A DNA stretch of 64,000 bases from Campylobacter peloridis LMG 23910 (GTDB lineage Bacteria > Campylobacterota > Campylobacteria > Campylobacterales > Campylobacteraceae), in the NCBI RefSeq assembly GCF_000816785.1, contig NZ_CP007766.1:1550001-1614000 (forward strand), written 5' to 3'. The notes beneath the pieces were generated by a model. That model had not been told where the DNA came from. It saw only the letters and a program-made list of their open reading frames with translations, and searched no databases. Position 1 is the first letter of the stretch. Every line of letters begins with the position of its first letter. A program made the translations under genes and the position numbers. Shown piece after piece: positions 19,224 through 29,721 of the stretch.

Positions 19224-20621
19224 TTACAAAAGCAAAAATATACATGAGATATTGCCTAAAAAACACAATAGTAAAATAATTTTTTGCTTTGTATTTAAAC
19301 TACATGATTCTATAACATCAGATTTTTTAAAAAATACATAAATTAGAATTTTTAAATATGCATATAACATTATCATAGAGCTTAATGCGATTGCAAAAAC
19401 TAATATATAATAACCTGAATTTAAAATAGATGTTAAAACCAAAATCTTACCCCAAAAAATACCAAATGGAGGAATTCCAGCTATAGATAAAATAAATATA
19501 GCTAAAATAATAGACAATAAAGGTTTCTTATCAAACAAACCTGCAAAACTTTCATAAGAACTTTTTTGAAATAAACTCAAAATTAAAAAAATTCCATAAT
19601 TTGCAAAAGCAAAACTAACCCAATACACAAACAATGCAAAAATAGAAAGTAGATATGATGTTCCATCTCCTTGAGCACTAATACTCATACTAGAAACAAT
19701 CACAGCTAAAATAAACGAAGAATGTGCTATAGAACTATAAGCTAGCATTTTTTTAATATCAGTTTGTATCAAAGCAACAATACTCACAGCTATCATGGAA
19801 AATATAGCAAGCAAAGTAACAATGTATTCAAATTTTACACCTCCGCCTAAAGCGGTAAAAATTCTTAAAACTACTATTATAATAGCTATTTTAGGAACTA
19901 CTGAAATAAATGCTATAAAATTAGTGTGAACTCCATAATACACATCTTTTAGCCAAAAATGAAAAGGTGCTATAGAAAGTTTTATACCAACTATAACCAA
20001 AAACATAACACCTGCACAAAGTAAAATAGGATCAGAAATGTATTCAGAATGTAATAAATTATCCAAATCTAAAGATTGTGTTTTTAAATATACAAAAGCA
20101 CAAGCAAACACAAAAAATCCCGCACCAACAGCAGCTAATGCAAAATATTTTATACTTGAACTAATTGCATTATGCGTTCCTCTTAAAGCTATTAAAGTAT
20201 ATAAAGCCAAAGAAGAACCTTCCAAAGCTAAGAAAATTACAATTAAATTAGTACTTGATATCATCAAAATCAAACAAGCAATCATAAATAAAAACAAAGA
20301 ATAAAATTCAGACTTTTCTTCGTCTTTATCCATTAATAAATATAGTATAGAAAATACTATGATAATAATTTGTGCAAAAATAGCATAATTATCACTCACA
20401 AATAAACCAAAAAAAGCTTGACTTTCTTCTAAACTAGTTCCATTATAAAAACTCAATAAAAACAAAGCAGACATTAATGCTACAACACTAATGCTAATAT
20501 AAAAATTTCTACTAAATTGCTTAAAAGCACCTAATAAAAGCAAAATAATAGCCCAGCAAAATAAAGAAACAACAGGCATTAATAATACAAAATTTAATTT
20601 TTCTAAACTAAAACCACTCAT
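19224..20621 (-). CDS. nuoN: NADH-quinone oxidoreductase-type subunit N
   Basis: NuoN is an antiporter-like, proton-pumping membrane subunit of complex I. The 465-residue protein has about 14 transmembrane helices, with the conserved Lys in a broken helix (SIKYFALAA) and KLSIAPFHFWLKDVYYG, where Lys and Pro-Phe-His are typical. IQTDIKKMLAYSSIAHSS is the second signature. It shares one base with the nuoM stop and is last in the nuo operon. Confidence 0.96.
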   Translation of the reverse strand: MSGFSLEKLNFVLLMPVVSLFCWAIILLLLGAFKQFSRNFYISISVVALMSALFLLSFYNGTSLEESQAFFGLFVSDNYAIFAQIIIIVFSILYLLMDKDEEKSEFYSLFLFMIACLILMISSTNLIVIFLALEGSSLALYTLIALRGTHNAISSSIKYFALAAVGAGFFVFACAFVYLKTQSLDLDNLLHSEYISDPILLCAGVMFLVIVGIKLSIAPFHFWLKDVYYGVHTNFIAFISVVPKIAIIIVVLRIFTALGGGVKFEYIVTLLAIFSMIAVSIVALIQTDIKKMLAYSSIAHSSFILAVIVSSMSISAQGDGTSYLLSIFALFVYWVSFAFANYGIFLILSLFQKSSYESFAGLFDKKPLLSIILAIFILSIAGIPPFGIFWGKILVLTSILNSGYYILVFAIALSSMIMLYAYLKILIYVFFKKSDVIESCSLNTKQKIILLLCFLGNISCIFLLL

Positions 20622-22102
20622 TAAAAACCTCTTATATTGTCTATGATTTTTTGATTTTCTAAAACAATATTCTTAGCTTGCATTACATCGAGTATGCCAT
20701 TTATATTTTGAGAAATATTATCAAGCATAGAGCTTGGAGCAATACCCAAATATATCACTAAAACACTTAAAATAGTCAAAACAAAAATTTCACTTTTTCT
20801 TAATATAAATTTTTCTATATTATCTGTATTTTCTTTAGAATTAGTAGCAAAAAACATATTTCTATATATATTTAGCATATATATAGCACCTAAAATAATA
20901 ACCCCACCTGCAAACAAAGCATACCATATATTTACACTAGCTACGCCTTGAAGTATTAAAAATTCTCCCACAAAAGATATAGTTAAAGGTAGCGAAATAG
21001 ACGAAAAAAGTAAAATGGCAAAAAAGAAGCTAAATAAAGATGATTTTTTTGCTAAAGCTTGATAAAAACTAATTTCAAAAGTGTTATATCTTTTATATAA
21101 CATCCAAGCTGCCAAAAACAAACCACCTGTAACCACACCATGAGCAAACATATAAAACACAGAACCACTTAATCCATTAGAAGTAAAAGTCACAATACCT
21201 AATATCACAACACCTAAATGCGAAATAGAACTATAGGCAATTAACTCTTTTAAATCTTTTGTTTTAAATGCAATTAAAGCAGTGTATAAAATACCAATTA
21301 TACACAAAATAGCAAGTAAAGAATAATAATGATTAATCGTATCAGGACTCAATGGCAAAACAAAGCGTATCATACCAAAAGGTGCCATTTTGAAACTAAC
21401 AAGCATTACAGATACTAAAGTTGGACTTTTAGCATATACATTTGGTGCCCAAGTATGGAAAGGAAACAATGGGCTTTTAATAGCAAAAGCTATGAAAAAA
21501 CCAAGAAAAATCAAATTTTGAGAATACTCTGATAAGAAAAATTCGCTCTTATACCAAGCAAGTAAATCAAAACTCCAATAACCAAAGGTTTGATAATATA
21601 AAAATCCAGTATAAAGAATAGCCAATAGCATAAGCATAGAACCACAAAAAGCATAAATGAAAAATTTGATTCCTGCTTTATAATTGTTAGAATATCGTCC
21701 TATAAGATAAATTAGAGGGATTAAAGAAAATTCCCAAAAAACATAAAATAACAAAGCGTCTAAAGATGAGAATAACCCTATAATACAAAATTGCAGTATA
21801 AAAATGCTTATAACAACATCTTTGCTTTTAATATCTAAGCAAATAAAAGATAAAAAAATCATTAAAGAACAAAGTAACATCAAATAAAGCGCTATAATAT
21901 CAACACCTATATGAAAATTTACAATCAAAGTGCTAATTACAAATTCATAATCAATTCCACCTTGATAATTAGCAATTAAAAAAATATTAAAAACTAAAAT
22001 AAAAAAACTAACTAAAATTGCAAAAAATTTACTTTCATTCTTACGCAAAAATAAAGAAACAATAGTTGCAAAAAATGGAAACAATATCAACATACCTAAC
22101 AT
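20621..22102 (-). CDS. nuoM: NADH-quinone oxidoreductase-type subunit M
   Basis: NuoM is the second antiporter-like proton channel of the membrane arm. The 493-residue protein keeps the essential Glu in the fifth helix region (FYVFWEFSLIPLIYLIG), the Lys of AIKSPLFPFHTWAPNVYA, and KTKDLKELIAYSSISHLG. Around 14 membrane helices are visible. It lies two bases after nuoL. Confidence 0.97.
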   Translation of the reverse strand: MLGMLILFPFFATIVSLFLRKNESKFFAILVSFFILVFNIFLIANYQGGIDYEFVISTLIVNFHIGVDIIALYLMLLCSLMIFLSFICLDIKSKDVVISIFILQFCIIGLFSSLDALLFYVFWEFSLIPLIYLIGRYSNNYKAGIKFFIYAFCGSMLMLLAILYTGFLYYQTFGYWSFDLLAWYKSEFFLSEYSQNLIFLGFFIAFAIKSPLFPFHTWAPNVYAKSPTLVSVMLVSFKMAPFGMIRFVLPLSPDTINHYYSLLAILCIIGILYTALIAFKTKDLKELIAYSSISHLGVVILGIVTFTSNGLSGSVFYMFAHGVVTGGLFLAAWMLYKRYNTFEISFYQALAKKSSLFSFFFAILLFSSISLPLTISFVGEFLILQGVASVNIWYALFAGGVIILGAIYMLNIYRNMFFATNSKENTDNIEKFILRKSEIFVLTILSVLVIYLGIAPSSMLDNISQNINGILDVMQAKNIVLENQKIIDNIRGF

Positions 22103-22103
22103 A

Positions 22104-23906
22104 TCACACCGCCAATGCTAAAGAAAATAAACACACAAAAGCCAAAATAGAAATTCTTAAAACCAAAGAAAAATCTTTTCTTACGCTAATTACCCTAGCA
22201 AAAGTTTTTAGAAAATAAACGATACTATTTACAAGAGCATCTAAAATCTCTCTATCACCTCTTCTTAAAAACTCACACAATATTGCATATTTTTCGACAA
22301 TGTATTTATGATATAAATTTGGAATATAATACTCATTAAATAATATTTTATATAGTCTTGTTTTAGAAAGCGAAGGTTTAAACCAATTTCGCCAATAAGC
22401 AATAACAGCCAAACATATACCCAATAAAGCTGCTATACTTGCTAATATCACAACTAAAAAATTTTGTCCATCAATAATAGCTAAATTTCTACTTACAAAT
22501 TCCATAAAATCATGCTCGAAAAATCCTGCTATAATAGCAAGTAAGGCTAAAGGACTCATTGCTAATAAAGCTATTTTACTTGCTTCATGAGGATGTTCTT
22601 CATGTCTTTTTGGAGTAAAAAATACAAGCATTAAAAGTCTAAAACTATAAAAAGCCGTCATAAAAGCTGAAATTAGCAAAATTAAAAAAATACCATGATG
22701 ATGAGAAATAAAAGAAAATCCCAAAATCAAATCTTTAGAGAAAAAACCAGCAAATGGGTAAATTCCAGCTAAGGCTAAAGACCCAACTACCATTAAAATA
22801 GCACTGAATTTCATGTTTTTATAAAGACCGCCCATTTTACCAATATCAAGCTTATCATTCATTGCATGCATAACATTACCAGCACCTAAAAATAATAAAG
22901 ATTTAAAAAATGCATGTGTAGCCAAGTGAAACAATGCGATTGCATAAGCTCCAAGTCCAGCTGCAACAAACATGTATCCAAGTTGTGATAAAGTAGAATA
23001 AGCAATAATTCTTTTTAAATCTTTAGCTACCATAGCCATAGAAGCAGCAAAAAACGCTACAAAAGCTCCAAGTGTTGCAATAAAATAACCAACTTCAGGA
23101 ACTTGTAAATAAAGCTCTCCTGCACGAATTACTAAATAAACTCCAGCTGTAACCATAGTTGCAGCATGAATTAGCGCTGAAACTGGAGTAGGCCCAGCCA
23201 TAGCATCAGCAAGCCAAGTATGAAAAGGAAACTGAGCTGATTTACCCATAGCACCAACAAATAATAAAATTGCTATTAATATTAAAATACTATCATCTTC
23301 ATGCCCTAAAGACAAAAGTGTAAAAAATTCATCGTATTTTAAAGTATTAAATTCCATATAAATTAAAAAAATTCCTAAAAGCAAAGCTAAATCTGCAATT
23401 CTATTCATAATAAATGCTTCATTAGCTGCAAAAGTGTATTTTTCATTATGATACCAAAAGCCTATCAAAAGCCATGAACAAAGTCCAACACCTTCCCATC
23501 CTATAAAAAGTCCTAAGAAGTTATCACTCATAATTAAAAACATCATAGAAAAAACAAAAAGTCCTAAATAACTAAAATAGCGATTAAAGCCTTCATCATG
23601 CTCCATATAAAATATACTATATAAATGCACAAAACTTGCGACAATACCAACAACACACATCATAATAAGCGTAATAGAATCAATCTTAAAACCAAAATTT
23701 ACACCTACTAAAGAAATCCAAGTTCCAAGTTCAAAACTAAAATGAACGCCATTATAAAGCAAGATTACCGAAGCAACAGCTGAACATGCAACCAACAAAA
23801 ACGCAAGATATCCTAAAATATTTTTTTTGGCATTAAAAGCAAAAGCACCTAAAATAAGTGCTGAAAACAAAGGAGAAAAAAGTGCAACTAAAGCTAAATT
23901 TTGCAT
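22104..23906 (-). CDS. nuoL: NADH-quinone oxidoreductase-type subunit L
   Basis: NuoL is the distal antiporter-like subunit and carries the long lateral helix along the membrane arm. The 600-residue protein has FIGWEGVGLCSWLLIGFW with the channel Glu, GKSAQFPFHTWLADAMAGPTPVSALIHAATMV, and DLKRIIAYSTLSQLGYM. The C-terminal part holds the amphipathic helix and the final anchor. It overlaps the nuoK end by 13 bp. Confidence 0.97.
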   Translation of the reverse strand: MQNLALVALFSPLFSALILGAFAFNAKKNILGYLAFLLVACSAVASVILLYNGVHFSFELGTWISLVGVNFGFKIDSITLIMMCVVGIVASFVHLYSIFYMEHDEGFNRYFSYLGLFVFSMMFLIMSDNFLGLFIGWEGVGLCSWLLIGFWYHNEKYTFAANEAFIMNRIADLALLLGIFLIYMEFNTLKYDEFFTLLSLGHEDDSILILIAILLFVGAMGKSAQFPFHTWLADAMAGPTPVSALIHAATMVTAGVYLVIRAGELYLQVPEVGYFIATLGAFVAFFAASMAMVAKDLKRIIAYSTLSQLGYMFVAAGLGAYAIALFHLATHAFFKSLLFLGAGNVMHAMNDKLDIGKMGGLYKNMKFSAILMVVGSLALAGIYPFAGFFSKDLILGFSFISHHHGIFLILLISAFMTAFYSFRLLMLVFFTPKRHEEHPHEASKIALLAMSPLALLAIIAGFFEHDFMEFVSRNLAIIDGQNFLVVILASIAALLGICLAVIAYWRNWFKPSLSKTRLYKILFNEYYIPNLYHKYIVEKYAILCEFLRRGDREILDALVNSIVYFLKTFARVISVRKDFSLVLRISILAFVCLFSLALAV

Positions 23907-24208
23907 TTTGTTTCTCCTTTTTCTACTAAAGAATCAAGTTCTAGCGTTCCTGTTTTTCTATACCATAATACACAAAGTGCTATCCCAACGGCCACTTCAC
24001 AAGCTGCTACCCCCATAACAAATAAAGCAAAAACCTGCCCTTCAATATCTCCATGTGAAGCACCTGCAGTAACTAAAGCTAGATTTGCACTATTGAGTAA
24101 AATTTCACTTGATATAAAAAGCATTATTAAATTTTGTCGTTTTATGATTCCTATTAGACCAATGATAAACATTAAAATAGCCACAATGTAGTATTTTTCT
24201 AACATCAT
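23894..24208 (-). CDS. nuoK: NADH-quinone oxidoreductase-type subunit K
   Basis: NuoK is a small three-helix subunit in the E-channel region of complex I. The 104-residue protein has the conserved membrane Glu residues in SSEILLNSANLALV and in GVAACEVAVGIAL. Its length is normal. It overlaps nuoJ by 4 bp and nuoL by 13 bp. Confidence 0.97.
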   Translation of the reverse strand: MMLEKYYIVAILMFIIGLIGIIKRQNLIMLFISSEILLNSANLALVTAGASHGDIEGQVFALFVMGVAACEVAVGIALCVLWYRKTGTLELDSLVEKGETKCKI

Positions 24209-24708
24209 TGTTCATCCTTTTTTATATTTTTTTGAGTTAATACAATAGCACACACCAAAGCTATCAAAAGTAAAATAGCCATTAATTCAAAAGCGAGCAT
24301 GTATTTGGTAAATAAAATAAAGCCTATTTGTTCGGTGGAGCTAAGATCATAAGTAAAATTATCATTCATTTTAAAATTGTAACCCATGATAATACTCACT
24401 AGCAATACAGCACCAAAAATCACAGCAAAGATAAACATTCTTTTTCCTCTTAAAGTTTCTTTAACCTTAATAGAAGCATCAAAAAACATCATCGCAAAAC
24501 TATAAAGTCCTAAAATGGCACCACTATAAACTATGATTTGTATAGCTCCGATAAATTCAGCATTTAATAAAAAATAAAATCCACTCAAAAAAACCATAGC
24601 AGCAGCTAAGGAGCTAATAGCATTAAGCACGCTTTTACTCAAAACACTAATTAGAAAAAATCCTAATACCAAAATACTTAATATGCAAAAAGCTATTGTT
24701 TCAAACAT
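24205..24708 (-). CDS. nuoJ: NADH-quinone oxidoreductase-type subunit J
   Basis: NuoJ is a five-helix membrane subunit whose third helix changes conformation during coupling; the conserved [19 protein letters not shown] is here. I place the start at the ATG at 24708, giving 167 residues beginning [10 protein letters not shown]. This ATG has AAGGAAG just upstream, while the in-frame ATG at 24726 would add six charged residues and lacks an RBS. It overlaps nuoI by 8 bp. Confidence 0.93.
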   Translation of the reverse strand: MFETIAFCILSILVLGFFLISVLSKSVLNAISSLAAAMVFLSGFYFLLNAEFIGAIQIIVYSGAILGLYSFAMMFFDASIKVKETLRGKRMFIFAVIFGAVLLVSIIMGYNFKMNDNFTYDLSSTEQIGFILFTKYMLAFELMAILLLIALVCAIVLTQKNIKKDEQ

Positions 24709-25333
24709 TTTCTTCCTTTGGAGCATCTTGTTGTCTTTGTAAATCTATCTCATAATAATTTGGAGTTTTCTTTACCAAAGCATCAGCATCTTTTCTTAAA
24801 CTACCACTGCCTTCAAAAACAACTTGATTTTTAAGCTCATCAATTGGGGTTAAAAAATTTTGTTTTTGACCAAAATAAGATCTTTGTTCTGCTGCATTTT
24901 CATACTCTTTACCATGTACAATAGCAAGCTCAGGACATACATCAGCACAAAATCCACAATAAATACAACGCCCTAAATTAATACTATAATTTTCAACTTT
25001 TTTACGCCCATCTTCGCTTAAACTCGTTTCCATTCTTATACAATTACTAATGCAAATTTTTTCACACAATCCACAACCAATACAACATTCATTTTCACTT
25101 TCAATAAAACGCATTAAACGATGCACTGCGCGGTAACGATTGTCTAGTGAAACCTTTTCTAATGGGTATTTAATAGTTGCGCTATTATTTTTTTTAAACA
25201 TTTCTCTTAAAACTACAAATAAACCCACAAAAAGTTCTGTATTTAAAGAACGCTTAATTACTTGTGTTAGTTTTTCATAAGCACCTTGAGGATTTTTACG
25301 CTCAAAATCTATTTTAAAATAACCTTTTTTCAT
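24701..25333 (-). CDS. nuoI: NADH-quinone oxidoreductase-type subunit I
   Basis: NuoI carries two [4Fe-4S] clusters (N6a, N6b) that pass electrons toward NuoB. The 210-residue protein shows both Cys sets: [15 protein letters not shown] and [15 protein letters not shown]. The N-terminal amphipathic segment typical of the subunit is present. It lies 9 bp downstream of nuoH. Confidence 0.97.
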   Translation of the reverse strand: MKKGYFKIDFERKNPQGAYEKLTQVIKRSLNTELFVGLFVVLREMFKKNNSATIKYPLEKVSLDNRYRAVHRLMRFIESENECCIGCGLCEKICISNCIRMETSLSEDGRKKVENYSINLGRCIYCGFCADVCPELAIVHGKEYENAAEQRSYFGQKQNFLTPIDELKNQVVFEGSGSLRKDADALVKKTPNYYEIDLQRQQDAPKEENV

Positions 25334-25342
25334 TGTTTTTTC

Positions 25343-26341
25343 CTATATCACAACCACTAAAGCACTGATTAATAAATTTAAAACCGCTAAAGGTATTAAA
25401 ATCAAATAACACATTCTCATAACTTGATCAGGGCGTAATTGAGGAAAAGCTCCTCTAGCCCAAAAATACCAAAAAAACACAAAAGAAACTTTCAAAAGCA
25501 TCATAATTGCTCCTGGTATAATCCAAAAATCATTAAATCCGCCTAAAAACAAAAGCGATATCATAATCGCTCCAGTAATCATAGCAGTATATTCACCGAT
25601 AAAAAACATACCCCATCTAAGCCCGCTATATTCAGTGCCATAACCTGAAACAAGTTCAGTTTCATTTTCACTTAAACAAAGTGGAGTTCTATTAGTTTCT
25701 ATAAAAATTGCTATAACAAATAAAATAAAAGCTAAAGGTTGTTTAAAAATAAGCCAAGAAAGTATGCCATCGCTTTGATAGTTATTAATATCTACCAAAG
25801 ATAAAGAACCAACAAGCATCACAACACACACCAAAGAAAGTCCCGCAACGCTTTCATAAGATATTATAGAAACAAGTCCTCTTGCTCCTCCTAGCAACGA
25901 CCATTTATTATTACTAGCTAAACCACCTAAAAAAATCGCATAAAAACTAACTCCACCCATACCTATAACAAAAAGCAAAGCCACATTAATATCAGCAATA
26001 ATAGGGCGAATTACCCTACCAAATAAAGTAAATTCAGGAAAAATAGGTATAGCTGCAATTGCTACAAAAGCACAAATTGCTGCAATTAATGGAGCAACTA
26101 AAAACACCACCTTTTGGGCATAAGTTGGCACTATATCTTCTTTAGTGAAAAGTTTAATCATATCAGCAACCACTTGAAGCAAACCAAAAGGCCCTACCAT
26201 ATCAGGCCCTAAACGACGATGAAATAAAGCTAAAGCTTTTCTTTCTGCATAAGTTGCTAAGCCTGCTAAAGTAGCAAAAATAGCTATAACAAGCACACAT
26301 TTAATAATAGTTTCTATGATAAAAAAAGTGATATCACTCAT
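25343..26341 (-). CDS. nuoH: NADH-quinone oxidoreductase-type subunit H
   Basis: NuoH forms the quinone-binding chamber and the first part of the proton path. The 332-residue protein has about eight helices, the cytoplasmic loop YAERKALALFHRRLGPDMVG, and the acidic loop ETNRTPLCLSENETELVSGY. It overlaps the nuoG stop by 8 bp. Confidence 0.97.
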   Translation of the reverse strand: MSDITFFIIETIIKCVLVIAIFATLAGLATYAERKALALFHRRLGPDMVGPFGLLQVVADMIKLFTKEDIVPTYAQKVVFLVAPLIAAICAFVAIAAIPIFPEFTLFGRVIRPIIADINVALLFVIGMGGVSFYAIFLGGLASNNKWSLLGGARGLVSIISYESVAGLSLVCVVMLVGSLSLVDINNYQSDGILSWLIFKQPLAFILFVIAIFIETNRTPLCLSENETELVSGYGTEYSGLRWGMFFIGEYTAMITGAIMISLLFLGGFNDFWIIPGAIMMLLKVSFVFFWYFWARGAFPQLRPDQVMRMCYLILIPLAVLNLLISALVVVI

Positions 26342-28784
26342 TTTTTGCTCCTACTTTTTCAAGCCAAACTTTTACATATCGAGTATTATCAAATAAAGAC
26401 TTATAATCAATCTTGCTATCATAATCCCCCAAATATGCACCATTTTCTAAAGATTCATCACACTTTACACTAATAGCAATTTGAGTTTTTTCATTTTTTA
26501 AAATAACACTATCATCTTGGTTTAAATCAAATTTTTGCATTAAATCAGGCGATAAAAATAAAGCTCCAACTTCATTAAAAGCCCTATTGCTAAGCTTTGA
26601 AAACTGATGAATAGTATTTGCATGATATAAGCTTAAATTTCCTTCATTTTGCACTTTAGCTTCTTGAGTGCTTAAGTTTTTTTCAAATTCAAAATGAGAA
26701 AAATCAAGCTCATAACCCCTATGATTTTCCCCGCCATTATCATAATAATTTTCTAACTCATCAAAATCAATTGCTCTAAAGCCTTTATTTTGCGGTAAAA
26801 ATTTAGTGTAATTAATCGTAAATTCTTCATCAAAACCCAAAGCATTTGCTAAATCATTTAAAAAATAACCTTTAAATTCTAAAGCCGCATTTGTAGGCAC
26901 TAATCTTTTATCATAATTTACAAAGCTACCTTCTTGTTGATTTAAACTAGAACTTGCAAGATCTCCATCATAAGAAAAGCTAAAATCACCTTTTTCATTA
27001 TAAGCTAGTGTTTTTCCTGCTTTAAAATCTTGACTTAAATCACAAATTAAACTCACGCCTAAAGTATTGGTGCAAGTTGGATTTAAAAAGACTTTAAATT
27101 CAGTATGTTTTTGCACTAAAGCACAAAGTTTTGCTAATTTAGCACTTTGCTCATCATAATAAATATCACTCCCCACAATAAGAGTAAATTTTTGCTTTTT
27201 TGCAAGTAAAGTTTCTAAAATATCCTCATCTATGCCAAGATTTTTCGCATAATTTGATCTTTGCACCTCTATGCTTTTTTTAATCTTTTTAGGCACAAGT
27301 TTTTTAAGCTCTTCTATAATAATCTCACCATTTTCATTTTGTTTTTCTATTTTTTCAATGACTTCTTCATTGATAGTTTCTTCTATTTCTTTAGTGCCTT
27401 GATAGTACGCGTTTTCTAATGTGTTTTTAAAATCTTGTGGAAGCTCTTTGGCAAATTTTTGCAAGATAAATAATAAAATATTTTCATTATCTTTAATATC
27501 ATGATTAATTTGTAATAAATTCTTAGAGTATTTATCTATGCCTTTATCTTTTATAGGGTGAAAATAAATTCCTGCACCCTTATTCATCACTAAAGCATTA
27601 TTGACTTTATAGCCTAGAGTTGGTGCATCATAACGCAAAAATGAACCTATGATGATTAAAAAATCACTTTGGCTAATATCGTTTGTATTTGCATTATACA
27701 TTGTGTTTGCATTTTGGTAAAAACAAGCTAGAAAATCTTGGAATTTTTTAGCTTCGTGGTTTATAAGATTAAGATTAAATTTTTGGCTTAAATTTTGTAA
27801 GATTAAAGCTTCTTCGTTAGTAATAAAGCTATTAAATAAAATATTTTTTATTTCATCATTTTTTATCATATTTACTAATTTTTCAAAGGCTTTTTCATCT
27901 TTGCCTTGAACTTCGTTTTGAGTGTTAAAACCATATCTTGCGGCTTTATTTAGCGTAGCAAAGGCAAAATCATTGCTCACTCTATAAATTTTTTCTTTTT
28001 GATTATTAATACTAGTTTGTTTAATATCATAATACATCAACTCACAATCACTAGAATGGGGATTACTAGCTGGAATTTTCTTTAACTCCCAAGCATTAGA
28101 AGTGTATTGAAAGGCTGAGCTCACCAAAGCTCCCGTTGGGCATACACTTGTGCATTCCCCACAAAAAGAACAATCAAGCATATCACCACTACTTGGTGCA
28201 ATCAAGCTTTTTTGAAATTTAGTCCAAATTGCAAGCGCATCTTTACTCATACTTTCTTTAAAGCTTGCATCGGGTGCATTTGCTCCTCTTGGAGTAGTTT
28301 TTAAAGCGCTCTCTCCTATTTTGTCTTTACAAACGGTGATACATCTTTCACACACTATACATAAAGCAGGATCATAATTAATCTCGCCCCATTTTTTATG
28401 CTCTTTATGTGTGTCTTTAATCCAATAATTTTGCACATTTACTCTTGCCTTATGTGTAAAGTTTTGAAGCTCACATTCGCCTGATTTATCACAAACTCCA
28501 CATTGCAAAGGATGATTAATACAATATGCTTGCATGATGGCATTACGCTCATCCCATAAATTTGGCAAATCACTCTCTACTACCATACCTTCTTTAACTT
28601 TGGTATTGCAAGAATAAACCTTTTTACCATCAGCCTCAACCATACACATACGACAGGCAAGTGTTGGAGAACAGCCATTTAGATAACAAATTGCAGGGAT
28701 AAAAATATCATTTTTTCTAGCTACATTTAAAATATACTCGCCCTCATTTGCCTCACATTCTATACCATTAATGATAACTTTCAT
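26334..28784 (-). CDS. nuoG: NADH-quinone oxidoreductase-type subunit G
   Basis: NuoG is the large iron-sulfur subunit of the peripheral arm. The N-terminal [2Fe-2S] domain has CYLNGC, ACRMC and a further Cys in YSCNT; a His-Cys3 set follows in HPLQCGVCDKSGEC; then two [4Fe-4S] sets in CIVCERCITVC and CSFCGECTSVC. The remaining part (about 240-816) is a molybdopterin-oxidoreductase-like domain, quite divergent and Asn/Lys-rich. With no NuoE/F, electrons must enter by another partner. Confidence 0.95.
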   Translation of the reverse strand: MKVIINGIECEANEGEYILNVARKNDIFIPAICYLNGCSPTLACRMCMVEADGKKVYSCNTKVKEGMVVESDLPNLWDERNAIMQAYCINHPLQCGVCDKSGECELQNFTHKARVNVQNYWIKDTHKEHKKWGEINYDPALCIVCERCITVCKDKIGESALKTTPRGANAPDASFKESMSKDALAIWTKFQKSLIAPSSGDMLDCSFCGECTSVCPTGALVSSAFQYTSNAWELKKIPASNPHSSDCELMYYDIKQTSINNQKEKIYRVSNDFAFATLNKAARYGFNTQNEVQGKDEKAFEKLVNMIKNDEIKNILFNSFITNEEALILQNLSQKFNLNLINHEAKKFQDFLACFYQNANTMYNANTNDISQSDFLIIIGSFLRYDAPTLGYKVNNALVMNKGAGIYFHPIKDKGIDKYSKNLLQINHDIKDNENILLFILQKFAKELPQDFKNTLENAYYQGTKEIEETINEEVIEKIEKQNENGEIIIEELKKLVPKKIKKSIEVQRSNYAKNLGIDEDILETLLAKKQKFTLIVGSDIYYDEQSAKLAKLCALVQKHTEFKVFLNPTCTNTLGVSLICDLSQDFKAGKTLAYNEKGDFSFSYDGDLASSSLNQQEGSFVNYDKRLVPTNAALEFKGYFLNDLANALGFDEEFTINYTKFLPQNKGFRAIDFDELENYYDNGGENHRGYELDFSHFEFEKNLSTQEAKVQNEGNLSLYHANTIHQFSKLSNRAFNEVGALFLSPDLMQKFDLNQDDSVILKNEKTQIAISVKCDESLENGAYLGDYDSKIDYKSLFDNTRYVKVWLEKVGAKNE

Positions 28785-29497
28785 TTTATAACCTTAACTT
28801 GAGCTTTTGAAAAAGCAAAATCTTTACTAGGATAATCAAACAAAGCTATTGTCCCTTTTAAACCCTCATCTATTTGCACTACACTTGTAAAATTTTGCTC
28901 TTTAATGCTTAGTTGGATTTTTTGATCTTGTTTTATTTTAGCAATCAAAGCAAAAGAAGCTGAGCAGTGTAATTTTGTATCTTTTAAAGGTGTTTGCATA
29001 ATGATAGTTCCATCAAAATTATCAAGCTCTAAAAGCACATTAAAGGAATTTTGTATCAATAAATTTTCTTCATTTTCATCAGAACATACCAAAAAAAGAT
29101 CAAATTTTTGACAAAGTTTTGCTAAAAAATATTTGATATTTTCAAAATCTTTATGTTGATATAAATTTTCATCAAAAATAATACACTTTGCTTGTTTTAA
29201 AAATTCCAAAATTTCTAAAGCTTCTTCTTCTCCAAAACAAGATTCAGCACTCAAATAACCCTCATCAAGCATACTAAATTCTTCTTCTAAAGCCATTTTA
29301 CAAAGTAAAGCAAGCACAAAAGGCACACTTGCAATTTCACATTTATAAAAACTCGCATTTAAATTTTTATCTTCCAAACAGGAAATATTATAATTTTTGC
29401 TTTTATCAAGCTTAGCACAAAGTAAGGGATTTTTTAAAGAAAGCAAATCCACAAAACACAAAGCATTTAATCCTTCTTGGTATTTTTTTAATTTCAT
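28781..29497 (-). CDS. Complex I accessory subunit in place of NuoF (Cj1574c-like)
   Basis: At the nuoF position lies a 238-residue protein with no FMN- or NADH-binding glycine motif and no [4Fe-4S] Cys set of NuoF. In C. jejuni the equivalent gene (Cj1574c) is required for complex I to take electrons from flavodoxin rather than NADH; that role is from literature. The protein is soluble, with scattered Cys (about eight) but no cluster motif. It overlaps nuoG and the 75-residue gene upstream by 4 bp each. Confidence 0.85.
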   Translation of the reverse strand: MKLKKYQEGLNALCFVDLLSLKNPLLCAKLDKSKNYNISCLEDKNLNASFYKCEIASVPFVLALLCKMALEEEFSMLDEGYLSAESCFGEEEALEILEFLKQAKCIIFDENLYQHKDFENIKYFLAKLCQKFDLFLVCSDENEENLLIQNSFNVLLELDNFDGTIIMQTPLKDTKLHCSASFALIAKIKQDQKIQLSIKEQNFTSVVQIDEGLKGTIALFDYPSKDFAFSKAQVKVIK

Positions 29498-29721
29498 TGC
29501 CCTACCTTTTTAAAAACTATAGTCCAATCTACTTGATTAAATTTTAAAGAATTCAATAATTCACAATTTTGCTCTTTTATGAAAGCAAAACTTTTTTCTA
29601 CATTAGAAAAATCTCCTATTTCAAACAAAACTACTAAAACCTCGCCCATATAAGCATTTTGAATGATTTGCTCTAAATCTTTAAATAAATCTTGACTTTT
29701 TCTTAAATCCACGCGTCTCAT
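29494..29721 (-). CDS. Small complex I accessory subunit in place of NuoE (Cj1575c-like)
   Basis: This is a 75-residue protein at the nuoE position. It lacks the four-Cys [2Fe-2S] motif of NuoE and shows only one Cys. It begins with a basic helix ([12 protein letters not shown]) and ends in a short beta segment ([10 protein letters not shown]). It overlaps nuoD by 4 bp. The C. jejuni equivalent is Cj1575c (from memory), part of the flavodoxin-linked complex. Confidence 0.82.
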   Translation of the reverse strand: MRRVDLRKSQDLFKDLEQIIQNAYMGEVLVVLFEIGDFSNVEKSFAFIKEQNCELLNSLKFNQVDWTIVFKKVGQ

